Of a stretch of 29,095 nt of DNA, positions 15,054 through 22,809 are shown one piece after another. The position numbers were made by a program, and so were the translations under genes. The stretch is from positions 1 to 29,095 of the forward strand of contig JAGKTT010000027.1 of the NCBI GenBank assembly GCA_021153285.1. The letters run 5' to 3'. The stretch is from Bacteroidia bacterium. GTDB lineage: Bacteria; Bacteroidota; Bacteroidia; Bacteroidales; UBA932. The notes under the pieces were generated by a model. The model saw only the letters and a list, made by a program, of their open reading frames with translations. It was not told the origin of the DNA and made no database searches. How positions within the stretch are numbered: position 1 is the first letter of the stretch; every line of letters begins with the position of its first letter.

Positions 15054-16118
15054 CTAAAACACATTGATGTATTTCTTGATGTCTCTTGGCTGAGAGAGGA
15101 GCTTGACACTGTCAATCATAAGACCGCTCCTGCGGTTGTCCTCCTCTGACCATTCCGGTGAATGGGAGGCAAACCAGGTGATCCTGTTGAACAGCTCCCA
15201 CATCGTCATGTCGCTCATGGCCTGGTTCGCTGGATAGACCTTCATGTCGTAGCCGGCTGAACTGTAATAGTCACTGAGCTGCTGGAACGGAGCCATATCG
15301 TCTATGGTCTGGTCATCCACTCCATAACGTCTCAGGAGTTTTGCGACCTTCCTCACTTCTGCAAGCGAAGCGGCTGTGTTCATTGCCATCCTGGCATTGG
15401 AGGTAAGCTGATTATAATTGTGTTCCATGAATCCCTGGTTCTTAGGCAAGGTCAGAAGCGAACGGATTATATTCTCGTCAAGGCTGTTGACCTTGGCAAT
15501 CTTTCTTTCCGACTCAGCCATGGCACCGTTGGAGCAGACCATCCTCATGAAGTAATTGCCGGCCTGCACTTCTCCAAGATTCCAGCGGAACCACAGACCG
15601 TTTGTCATGAAGTCCTCTCCACTTGTGATTTCATGATACTGTGGAGCAAGGGGCTTCAGTTTTACAAATATGCCTCCATGTCCTTCGTCAGGAAGATAGA
15701 ACTGTTCCGGTTCATAGTCATTCTTGTCCATGAAGAAATCCAGAAAGTCAAAGAAGGAATCTGCCGGTATCGCCTCTTTCTTGAGTCTTGTCGCTCCGGT
15801 CACCATCAGCCTCTGAGGATCGGCGGACAGAGCCAACTTTCCGGCTTTCTGGACACTGTTCGACATCGCAAGGTAGTTTCTAAGGTTACGCACGCCATCG
15901 CTTCCGAAGGTGTCCTGCACGGCAGCGGCCTGATCCCTCCTGACACCGATGAATTCATCAATCTCCGAAGCCACACCAGGAGTCACCTGGACTTCGTAGC
16001 CTCCTATCTTGTAGACATTTTCACCGGCAGCCAACAGGTCGCCTGGCTCTACTATCCTGTAGGGACGCTGATTGCGGATGAAGTGATCCCTCTTCATCTG
16101 ATAAGTGATGCTATCCAT
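15054..16118 (-). CDS. DUF932-like protein
   Basis: A 354-residue protein, MDSITYQMKRDHFIRNQRPY to DIKKYINVF. The central WFRWNLGEVQAGNYFMRMVCSNGAM has the (R/M)VCxNG pattern of DUF932 proteins, which occur on Bacteroidota and other plasmids and phages near recombination genes. No enzyme signature is visible. The ATG at 16118 is chosen because it overlaps the stop of the RecA-like gene in ATGGATAG, which implies translational coupling; a longer frame exists upstream but would lie inside that gene. It is probably a partner of the RecA-like ATPase acting on DNA. Confidence 0.65.
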   Translation of the reverse strand: MDSITYQMKRDHFIRNQRPYRIVEPGDLLAAGENVYKIGGYEVQVTPGVASEIDEFIGVRRDQAAAVQDTFGSDGVRNLRNYLAMSNSVQKAGKLALSADPQRLMVTGATRLKKEAIPADSFFDFLDFFMDKNDYEPEQFYLPDEGHGGIFVKLKPLAPQYHEITSGEDFMTNGLWFRWNLGEVQAGNYFMRMVCSNGAMAESERKIAKVNSLDENIIRSLLTLPKNQGFMEHNYNQLTSNARMAMNTAASLAEVRKVAKLLRRYGVDDQTIDDMAPFQQLSDYYSSAGYDMKVYPANQAMSDMTMWELFNRITWFASHSPEWSEEDNRRSGLMIDSVKLLSQPRDIKKYINVF

Positions 16119-16968
16119 TTCTTTTACTGTTTTGTTGGTTGAATACTCTGTCGAATTGATTGGCGAAGTCATGAAGCTGAGAGCGGACACCCTGCTGCAT
16201 CCTCTGTATCTCTCTATCCTGATTGTATCTCTGTTCGTCGAAGAAGACATCACCGGTAGTGCTGAGATTGTAATAGAGCTTTACGCCCACGTCTCCCCTC
16301 CTGTGCTTCGAGAAAACGATATATCTGTTGGAATAGATGTTTTTGGCATTGTCAAGCCTCAGCTCCATCATGGCGGTAATCATGTGCTTGAGGCGGTTGG
16401 AGCCGACGAACGCTCCTGTCTTGGTTACCTGCTGTATCGTAAGGAAGGTGGTATTCACTCCCCTGTCATTATGGGCCTTGTTCTGCTGCTTTATCAGTGA
16501 CAGAAGCATGCTCTCCGCCTTCTTGAGTGTAACATTCTCCTCTTCCTTCACGACTCCCTGAAGTTCATGGAACGAGTCGATTGCCACAATGTCCCAGCCC
16601 TGCTCCAAAATGTTTGACACCTTCTCGAAACAATGCGAACTCTCATCGAATCCTCCTTCTATGAAGAGGATGTCGATATCATTGAACTTGGGGTATCTCT
16701 GGACATATATGGCAAGGTCAATCTCGTTCATCTCTGCACTGATGAAGAGGATCCGTGCACCCGGCTCCAGTTTGCCTATATTGGCAAGCATGTCAAGTAT
16801 GATAGTGGTCTTTCCTACTCCAGGGTCACCGATAATCATATAATTGACACCCTTGGGCAGTCCGTTATAACTGCAAAGGAGTTCATCCAGCACCGTCCCT
16901 GTATGATAATTGATGAAGAGCCCCCGGTCGAAGGTGATGTCTCTCATCTTCACGATATCAGTATTCAT
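16111..16968 (-). CDS. RecA/KaiC-like ATPase
   Basis: A 285-residue single RecA-fold ATPase: Walker A GDPGVGKT (47-54), a glutamate after strand 2 in FISAEMNEID (E79), Walker B DIVAIDS (D131), then TTFLTIQQVTKTGAFVGSNRLKH, the region that in RadA/DnaB/KaiC proteins contacts the neighbouring subunit or DNA. It ends in a Gln/Arg-rich tail. It probably forms rings on DNA or on protein partners. The ATG at 16968 is used because the -7 box of promoter D lies at 16986-16994; a start further upstream would fall on that box and is not ATG. It is co-transcribed and coupled with the DUF932-like gene. Confidence 0.8.
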   Translation of the reverse strand: MNTDIVKMRDITFDRGLFINYHTGTVLDELLCSYNGLPKGVNYMIIGDPGVGKTTIILDMLANIGKLEPGARILFISAEMNEIDLAIYVQRYPKFNDIDILFIEGGFDESSHCFEKVSNILEQGWDIVAIDSFHELQGVVKEEENVTLKKAESMLLSLIKQQNKAHNDRGVNTTFLTIQQVTKTGAFVGSNRLKHMITAMMELRLDNAKNIYSNRYIVFSKHRRGDVGVKLYYNLSTTGDVFFDEQRYNQDREIQRMQQGVRSQLHDFANQFDRVFNQQNSKRNG

Positions 16969-16985
16969 CTCATTTTCTTTATGTC

Positions 16986-17021
16986 GCAAAAGTATTCCCG
17001 CAGCGTGAAAAAATCCGGCAG
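16986..17021 (-). promoter_or_regulatory. CTGCC-class promoter D (RecA-like operon)
   Basis: On the minus strand CTGCCGGATTTTT begins at 17021 and TACTTTTGC begins 27 nt downstream (16994-16986), 18 nt before the ATG. It forms a divergent, inverted pair with promoter E. Confidence 0.75.
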
Positions 17022-17048
17022 TCTGATTTTTTTAGAGAAAATTTTTCA

Positions 17049-17084
17049 CTGCCACATTTTTTCATTGTCGCACATTTACTTTGC
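17049..17084 (+). promoter_or_regulatory. CTGCC-class promoter E (DW-repeat gene)
   Basis: CTGCCACATTTTT begins at 17049 and TTACTTTGC at 17076, 27 nt apart, and the ATG follows at 17110. Confidence 0.75.
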
Positions 17085-17109
17085 ACTCAGAAATCAATAA
17101 CAATAGATC

Positions 17110-17625
17110 ATGAACGAATTGAACCTTAACGATGGCTTCATTGCTCAGATGCTCGAGCAGGAGGCATGGAAAGAGATTTCCGAATCACATGCGCTGACTC
17201 TGGATCAGCTGGAGATGTACAAGGATAAGCTCGATTGGGAAGAGGTGTCCGGCAACTGCAATATCGCATGGACTGCACAGATTCTTGAGAAATTCAAGAA
17301 GCGCATCAACTGGAGGGAACTCTCATCCAGAGCTGACCGCTATCTCCTTTCAGTCGAGATGCTGGAGCAGTTCAAGGAGAACTGGGACTGGAATGAACTT
17401 TCAAAGAACAGCGACCTTCCATTGGCTGCCATAGAGAGATTTGCTGACCTCCTTGATTGGAAAGAACTGATTGACCGCTATCACGATGATATGTACAATG
17501 AGGAGTTCGTCAGGAAATACCAGTCATACATTCCTGCTGCGCACTTCAAGGGGTCTTGTCTGTGGAGGAAGCTGGTGGAAGATAAGGCTACCAGACTAAG
17601 ACAACAGTTGGGATTGGGGAAATAG
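17110..17625 (+). CDS. DW-repeat helical protein (171 aa)
   Basis: A 171-residue protein built from about five degenerate units of 23-27 residues. Each has the form (L/I)xW-x-E-L-S followed by a short turn and a helix with L-E-x-F-K (LDWEEVSGN, INWRELSSR, WDWNELSKN, LDWKELIDR, CLWRKLVED). Such tandem two-helix repeats make a curved protein-binding surface. It is transcribed alone between divergent promoter D and promoter F. It has no catalytic motif. A role as scaffold or sensor of the system is plausible, but only from its repeat nature and shared promoter class. Confidence 0.7.
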   Translation: MNELNLNDGFIAQMLEQEAWKEISESHALTLDQLEMYKDKLDWEEVSGNCNIAWTAQILEKFKKRINWRELSSRADRYLLSVEMLEQFKENWDWNELSKNSDLPLAAIERFADLLDWKELIDRYHDDMYNEEFVRKYQSYIPAAHFKGSCLWRKLVEDKATRLRQQLGLGK

Positions 17626-17641
17626 CACATTATGCATAAAT

Positions 17642-17696
17642 GTGGCAGATTTTTCGCAAACTGCCACATTTTTTCAGTCTAATACGCTACCTTTGC
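17642..17696 (+). promoter_or_regulatory. CTGCC-class promoter F with dyad (WYL regulator gene)
   Basis: CTGCCACATTTTT begins at 17661 and TACCTTTGC at 17688, 27 nt apart, 20 nt before the ATG. Upstream GTGGCAG (17642-17648) is the exact inverse of CTGCCAC (17661-17667) with a 12-bp spacer, giving a perfect 7-bp dyad in front of the likely regulator's own gene. Confidence 0.8.
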
Positions 17697-17716
17697 ATCA
17701 ACAAAATCAGAGTAAC

Positions 17717-18622
17717 ATGGCAAAGAACTATTTCAACAGGTACGTATGGCTTGTGTCGCTTATACATAGGTACGGATACATAACCTTGAAGGAAATCAAC
17801 TACCAGTGGAGCCGCAGCAGTCTCAATGACGATGGTACTGAAATGCCTGAGAGGACATTCTTCCATCATAGAGACGCCATTCAGGACATGTTCGGAGTCA
17901 CCATCAAGTGTGACCGCGTCAAGGGATACTACATCGAGGATAGTGATGATGTAGCCGGTGACAGCATCAGGAACTGGATGCTTCAGTCACTGTCATTGAG
18001 CAACGTCTTGAAAGAAAGTAAGGACATGCACAGCAGAATCCTGTGCGAGGAGGTTCCGTCAAGTCAGAAGTGGCTAACCCCTATAATTACTGCCATGAAG
18101 GATGAGTGCATCATAGAAATGACATATCAGAGTTTCAACCGCGATGAACCAAATACATTCGAAGCTGAACCTTACTGCGTCAAGATGTCTCAAGGACGCT
18201 GGTATGTGCTTGCAAGATCAGTTTACTACAGCGAACCGCGCATCTACGCACTCGACAGGATTCTGGATCTTAGGCAGACTACGGAAAAGTTCGAACTTCC
18301 CAGAAAATTCGATGCTGAAGAATACTTCTCTGGAAGCTACGGAACATACACTGCAGGCAATCCTGAGACCGTAGAAATCAAAGTTGATTCGTACCAGGCC
18401 AAATACCTTCGTTCCCTTCCTATTCACCACTCTCAGGAAGAAATTGAAGCAACACCCGAACATTCTGTTTTCAGGTTCCGTATCAGACCGACATATGACT
18501 TCGAGAGAGCCCTGCTCTCCTATGGAGCTACGCTAGAGGTATTGAAGCCTCTGTCGCTGAGGGAGAAGATCATAGAAGAAATCTGTGATATGAAAAATCA
18601 TTACACTAACGACAATTCATAA
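17717..18622 (+). CDS. WYL-domain transcriptional regulator
   Basis: A 301-residue protein. Residues 1-80 are a winged helix (YVWLVSLIHRYGYITLKEINYQW, then RTFFHHRDAIQDMFGVTI and a wing YYIED). Residues about 115-205 are a WYL domain (IIEMTYQSF, FEAEPYCVKMSQGRWYVLARS, RIYALDRI; WYV replaces WYL). A C-terminal WCX-like domain follows. Related WYL proteins such as BrxR and CapW are dimeric repressors of BREX and CBASS defence operons, and others act as activators. Its gene is preceded by a perfect dyad of the CTGCC motif, and the same motif stands at five other promoters of the island, so it is the prime candidate for the regulator of this set, with autoregulation. The ligand is unknown; nucleic acid has been proposed for other WYL domains. 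Confidence 0.85.
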   Translation: MAKNYFNRYVWLVSLIHRYGYITLKEINYQWSRSSLNDDGTEMPERTFFHHRDAIQDMFGVTIKCDRVKGYYIEDSDDVAGDSIRNWMLQSLSLSNVLKESKDMHSRILCEEVPSSQKWLTPIITAMKDECIIEMTYQSFNRDEPNTFEAEPYCVKMSQGRWYVLARSVYYSEPRIYALDRILDLRQTTEKFELPRKFDAEEYFSGSYGTYTAGNPETVEIKVDSYQAKYLRSLPIHHSQEEIEATPEHSVFRFRIRPTYDFERALLSYGATLEVLKPLSLREKIIEEICDMKNHYTNDNS

Positions 18623-18633
18623 CTATAATATCG

Positions 18634-18641
18634 TATATTTG
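18634..18641 (+). promoter_or_regulatory. -7 box upstream of DUF262 gene
   Basis: TATATTTG is a perfect TAnnTTTG box 112 nt before the DUF262 ATG. It lacks the CTGCC element 27 nt upstream, so this gene is outside the WYL-linked promoter class. The leader contains a short frame starting at 18710 (MSNALRGKLIDKQIYGKK) that overlaps the DUF262 start. Confidence 0.5.
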
Positions 18642-18752
18642 TACTCACACTAGGAAACATTAAATCTCTTAACTTGAAGCTTTGGACGATCTTGAAGAAG
18701 AGGGTTCGAATGTCTAATGCACTGCGAGGTAAATTAATCGACAAACAGATAT

Positions 18753-21257
18753 ATGGCAAAAAATAATCACAAACCCGAGTGGACATTAAAAGAGGTATCA
18801 GAGTGGACTCGTCAGGAATCCAGTGTATCAATTCCATCTGTTCAACGTGGTTTAGTATGGAAACCGCAACAAGTAGAATTATTGTGGGACTCGATTTTAA
18901 GGCAGTTCCCAATCGGTTCATTTACCCTATCCGCTTCAAGTGAGGATGGGGTGTCAACATATAATCTGTTGGATGGGCAGCAACGATGGAATGCAATTTC
19001 TTTGGGTTATGGGTCAGTCTTTGAGGACATATCTTCAGCCCGTTCAATCCTATGGTTTGACCTGATGCCAGAAAAGGTTTGGAACTTTGATAGAACAACA
19101 AGAAAATATTTTATTAGAGCAACTACAAAAGCTCATCCATGGGGATACGAAGCAAATGACGAGTGCAGCCGATTTAATACTGCACAAAAAAGGGAGGCCT
19201 TGAATCAGTTGGGCCTTGTCGGAAAGAATCTATATAATAGTGACATCTCTTTATCTGCAACTTATCCTGTGAGGTCAGGCATGCCTCTGCCTCTATTCTG
19301 GCTACTTGAGGCTGGAGAAAAATCCAACGGAAATAAGGATGTGTTCACTCAGATTATACAAGACCGAGTAAAGGATAATAAAACAAATCATCTTTTTCGG
19401 TTGAAAAACGAGTTTATACCTGATGAACTCATTGCGAAGTATCAGACTGTATTTGAAACTGTAGCTCAATACCTGGTCCCAACTATTTATCTAGAACAAA
19501 GTATAATCGATAAAGAGAGTGAGACCGATAAAACAATTGACGAGGAGAGATGGACTGACATTGAGATATTGTTCGCACGTATTGGAACGGGAGGGACACA
19601 AATTACTCAGAATGAACTTATATATTCGGCTATAAAAGCATATTGGCCATCTAATATCAAAGAGGAAAACGATTACTTGGCAGATAAGTATATGCCACCA
19701 TTTTCACTTATCTCGCTGGCGTTCCGTTTAGCCTTATCTCCCAATGAGAATGGAAATCTCTCTAGTGCTTTATCTGTTAAAAAGGTACGCGAGATTGCCG
19801 CAGATAAAAATAGTGAGTCATACAATTCAGTTCTTAAAATCTACGAAAAGAATGGCAATGAATCCAAGTTGGGAAATATTTTACTATTAGTAGACAATTG
19901 GCTGACAAAAGACCCTAATGGAAAAGAAACGATTATTCCAACTGTTTTAAGAACTAGTATTGCACGAACATCTCCTGATGTTTACCTTTTTTTGATGTCC
20001 ATAGCAAAGAGGATTATAGAGGAACAGATAGTTCTTACATACAATAATATCCTTCTTTTAAGAGCAACAGCTTTTTATCTCCACTGGATGGTAGACAAAG
20101 GAGCCAGGGGACCTGCTGCATCCTCAATCTATAGCGCCCTTATAGGAGCTCCGCAAGACAAGTGGAGTGATATTATAAAGATGACACTCATGGAATTATA
20201 TGTACAGCAGCAGGCCGTTCCATTGATTTCTCCTGAAGCATTCAGCAACTTATTCGGAGGAAAAATCGGGACAGACTCCAGCTGGAGGATATGGAAGGAT
20301 GACCGCTCAAATAAACCTTGGTGGCCATTATGGTGTGTGCTGTCATCCAATCGTGAGATGCTTCTTTACGCACAAAGAGAATATCTGTGCAGCAAATTTT
20401 CCAACTATGATCCAGCAAAGTCAGATTTGTGGGAAGAATATAATAGACCATGGGACTATGATCATATTATTCCACAGGACTGGATTTATCAATACAAAGC
20501 ACGTAAGAAAGAATATTCTGATTACTGCTATGAATGGAAAGATAACAACGGTAATATAGCCGCTATACCATTTGAGATAAACAGGGCAAAAAGCAATGAG
20601 GCGGACTGGCAGGAATATATTGAATATCAAGGTCAACTATTAGCTGATGAAGATATTGGAAGATTCAAAGATCTTTTCCATTCTTATATGACTAGGAATA
20701 AAGAGGAAGCTAATCGTTTTGCTCAAAAGACATTCAATCGTCTTTGTAAAATATATTCAGAGATATACAATCTGCTCTCCCCAGTTGATATCAACGCAGA
20801 CAAGGCCATGCCTATTACAGATAATGGCTTGACGCAAAGATATAAACGACTTCGTTATATCGCAGAAAGATTGGGAGGAAAGGTTTATTTTGAATACAAT
20901 GGCAAAGAATATCCGCAAACACTTAATGGGGACTGGTCCAGAACATGGATGTCTGCTGGATTAGTTACCACCAATGGTTACTATGCTGCAATTACGATGG
21001 AAATTCATCTGAACTGCAGCATTAGCAACAGGATAGAGATTGGATTAAGAAAAAAACCGGATTCCTACGACATTACGGGTGAAATGCCTCCTGCCCTACT
21101 CGAAAAATGTAAGACTTATTGTTCCGGACTTAACATCGAGATGTCAGATGGTCCATGGTGGCATATAATGACCCATCTACCTCTGGAGACTTCCGATGAT
21201 ATCCTCATTGATCACCTGAAAGCATTAGAACAATTCGCAACGAAAGAACTGAAATAG
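18753..21257 (+). CDS. DUF262/DUF1524 (GmrSD-like) endonuclease
   Basis: An 834-residue protein. The N-terminal DUF262 domain (ParB-like fold) shows VQRGLVWKPQQVELLWDSIL, FPIGSF and LLDGQQR, the motifs linked with NTP binding and hydrolysis in GmrS/DndB-like proteins. The C-terminal DUF1524 domain has an HNH-type site: DYDHIIPQDW near residues 566-575, then NGNIAAIPFEINRAKSN. This one-chain arrangement matches type IV restriction enzymes of the GmrSD/BrxU type, which cut phage DNA bearing modified cytosines, and other DUF262-DUF1524 defence proteins. It is a stand-alone gene with its own promoter. Substrate specificity cannot be read from the sequence. Confidence 0.85.
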   Translation: MAKNNHKPEWTLKEVSEWTRQESSVSIPSVQRGLVWKPQQVELLWDSILRQFPIGSFTLSASSEDGVSTYNLLDGQQRWNAISLGYGSVFEDISSARSILWFDLMPEKVWNFDRTTRKYFIRATTKAHPWGYEANDECSRFNTAQKREALNQLGLVGKNLYNSDISLSATYPVRSGMPLPLFWLLEAGEKSNGNKDVFTQIIQDRVKDNKTNHLFRLKNEFIPDELIAKYQTVFETVAQYLVPTIYLEQSIIDKESETDKTIDEERWTDIEILFARIGTGGTQITQNELIYSAIKAYWPSNIKEENDYLADKYMPPFSLISLAFRLALSPNENGNLSSALSVKKVREIAADKNSESYNSVLKIYEKNGNESKLGNILLLVDNWLTKDPNGKETIIPTVLRTSIARTSPDVYLFLMSIAKRIIEEQIVLTYNNILLLRATAFYLHWMVDKGARGPAASSIYSALIGAPQDKWSDIIKMTLMELYVQQQAVPLISPEAFSNLFGGKIGTDSSWRIWKDDRSNKPWWPLWCVLSSNREMLLYAQREYLCSKFSNYDPAKSDLWEEYNRPWDYDHIIPQDWIYQYKARKKEYSDYCYEWKDNNGNIAAIPFEINRAKSNEADWQEYIEYQGQLLADEDIGRFKDLFHSYMTRNKEEANRFAQKTFNRLCKIYSEIYNLLSPVDINADKAMPITDNGLTQRYKRLRYIAERLGGKVYFEYNGKEYPQTLNGDWSRTWMSAGLVTTNGYYAAITMEIHLNCSISNRIEIGLRKKPDSYDITGEMPPALLEKCKTYCSGLNIEMSDGPWWHIMTHLPLETSDDILIDHLKALEQFATKELK

Positions 21258-21323
21258 AATCATCATTTAGGCCTGCCACATGCCAGTATCATGGTACCAA
21301 CTATGTCATCTGTCATATGAATG

Positions 21324-21354
21324 TTGGATTACTGATAAATCTTTCCTAAATTTG
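21324..21354 (+). promoter_or_regulatory. Promoter of the RiPP precursor gene
   Basis: TTG at 21324-21326 and TAAATTTG at 21347-21354 have the Bacteroidota -33/-7 spacing (20 nt). The precursor ATG follows at 21395. There is no CTGCC element at the 27-nt position. Confidence 0.6.
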
Positions 21355-21394
21355 TTGGGGTTATGAGAATAACACAAATCTAACACTGAATATT

Positions 21395-21559
21395 ATGAAC
21401 AACGGAGAATGCGCATTAAGACTTAATGCCTTAAATCTTGAGTTCCAGCCACAGATGATAGATTCATGGCTGGACAGTCATCTCATCGAGAATGAAACTC
21501 CGTCAACTAAGGAATCAGATATTCCTAAAGTAGGAATATGCTGGGCTCCTTTTGGTTGA
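21395..21559 (+). CDS. Putative RiPP precursor peptide (54 aa)
   Basis: A 54-residue frame, MNNGECALRLNALNLEFQPQ at the N-terminus and KVGICWAPFG at the C-terminus. The first 40 residues would be the leader: helical and acidic, with WLDSHLIENE. The last ten, rich in aromatic residues, Cys, Pro and Gly, would be the core. The evidence is position and shape: it has its own promoter, a terminator follows directly, and a radical SAM/SPASM enzyme gene comes 72 nt later, the usual layout for ribosomally made, post-translationally modified peptides. The core C-W-A-P-F offers aromatic and Cys side chains that such enzymes crosslink. No known precursor family is recognised, and no transporter or protease gene lies next to it. 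Confidence 0.65.
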   Translation: MNNGECALRLNALNLEFQPQMIDSWLDSHLIENETPSTKESDIPKVGICWAPFG

Positions 21560-21572
21560 TTAAATTCGATTT

Positions 21573-21602
21573 ATAGTCCACGTCAATGTGGACTATTTTT
21601 TT
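21573..21602 (+). terminator. Terminator/attenuator between precursor and radical SAM gene
   Basis: ATAGTCCAC and GTGGACTAT form a 9-bp perfect stem around GTCAAT, followed by seven T. Partial termination here would give more precursor than enzyme transcript, as is common in RiPP operons. Confidence 0.8.
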
Positions 21603-21631
21603 GCATTGTTTTACGACTTTTCTAGATATTT

Positions 21632-22744
21632 ATGGAAGGTGATTATGTTTACAGCAGAAGTATTTGCATGGCAACCAATGCAAACTGCAATCTCAAATGT
21701 ACATACTGTTATGAGAAAGAGAAAAGGAATATTGGCTTCGATGTGAATGAGGCTCTGGAGATTCTAGACGGTATGCTGAGGGAAAAGACAGAGAATGGAA
21801 CCAAGATCAAGCTCCATGGAGGAGAACCATTTCTGGTATTTCCTAAGATCAAGCAATTATGTGAGTCGCTTTGGGAGAATCAATATTCTGAATACTTTCA
21901 TTTCCATGTTACGACTAACGGAACACTTGTTCATGGAGAAATCCAAGATTGGCTATACGAGCACAGAGAACAGATCACCGTTAAATTGAGTCTTGACGGC
22001 AATGAATATTCAAACGACATCAACCGTCCGGACTCATTCAAGAAGATCGATATACCGTTCTTTCTTAAAACATGGCCGGATATCAGGATCAACATGACAA
22101 TTACCCCTGAGACCTTGCCATACATATCTGAGAATGTGCAGTACCTTCATTCGTTGGGATTTAATGACATACTGGCTCATCTCTCCCTTATGACCGACTG
22201 GTCTAAATGTAAGCTGGAAAGGATATTCTATGACCAGTTATTAGATCTTGTGAAGTATTACTTGAAAAATCCTCATATAAGGCCGTGGAGCTTCTTTACA
22301 TACGACATATCACGAACCGTTGATGACAAACCGTATCTTGCCCCATGCAATATAGGACAGTTGAAGGCATATGACTTTCAGACCCGAAAGTACTACCCTT
22401 GTCATATGTTCTTTCCATCGGTCGGTGGCGAGAAACTTTCTGAAGAACTCTCAAAGATTGACCTTAACAAACTAGAGAAGACTGAAGAGGACTGTTGCAT
22501 GAAATGTCCATTTATCAAGTTATGCATAACATGCTATGCGGAGAACTATATCGCCAGAGGCTCTGTTTCACGCAGGGACATGTCACTTTGCAGTTATCAA
22601 AAGATCAACCTTGTGGCACTGTTCAAGTATGAATACGTCAGGATACTCTCGTTAAAGAATCCATCATCAAACGATGTTAAGAAAATGCTTGCTATCAAGA
22701 AATGGTATCAGGAAATAACTGCAATTGAGAGAAGTATAATCTGA
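21632..22744 (+). CDS. Radical SAM/SPASM peptide-modifying enzyme
   Basis: A 370-residue protein. The radical SAM cluster motif CNLKCTYC (C19, C23, C26) stands near the N-terminus, followed by LHGGEPFL (GGE motif) and TTNGTL, as in SPASM-family maturases. The C-terminal third has the extra Cys residues expected for one or two auxiliary Fe-S clusters (YLAPCNIG, YYPCHMFF, EDCCMKCPFIKLCITCYAEN, LCSYQ). It would install a crosslink or other modification on the peptide encoded just upstream (21395-21559). It lacks a clear N-terminal RiPP-recognition domain; its start at 21632 lies only 18 residues before the cluster motif. An anaerobic sulfatase-maturase role is less likely, as no sulfatase gene is near. 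Confidence 0.85.
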   Translation: MEGDYVYSRSICMATNANCNLKCTYCYEKEKRNIGFDVNEALEILDGMLREKTENGTKIKLHGGEPFLVFPKIKQLCESLWENQYSEYFHFHVTTNGTLVHGEIQDWLYEHREQITVKLSLDGNEYSNDINRPDSFKKIDIPFFLKTWPDIRINMTITPETLPYISENVQYLHSLGFNDILAHLSLMTDWSKCKLERIFYDQLLDLVKYYLKNPHIRPWSFFTYDISRTVDDKPYLAPCNIGQLKAYDFQTRKYYPCHMFFPSVGGEKLSEELSKIDLNKLEKTEEDCCMKCPFIKLCITCYAENYIARGSVSRRDMSLCSYQKINLVALFKYEYVRILSLKNPSSNDVKKMLAIKKWYQEITAIERSII

Positions 22745-22757
22745 TACATTCCTGTGA

Positions 22758-22794
22758 ACGTTAAGCATGTACGAGTTCAATACATGCTTAACGT
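22758..22794. terminator. 14-bp inverted repeat between convergent genes
   Basis: ACGTTAAGCATGTA (22758-22771) and TACATGCTTAACGT (22781-22794) form a perfect 14-bp stem with a 9-nt loop between the radical SAM gene and the opposite 22810-23684 gene. The position fits a bidirectional terminator, though no T-run follows directly. Confidence 0.55.
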
Positions 22795-22809
22795 GACATA
22801 TTCAGTAAA

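Noticed and set aside
21273..21281. CTGCCACAT upstream of the RiPP precursor as a seventh regulon promoter
   Set aside because: There is no TAnnTTTG box 27 nt downstream; the real -7 box is at 21347, so the fixed spacing fails.
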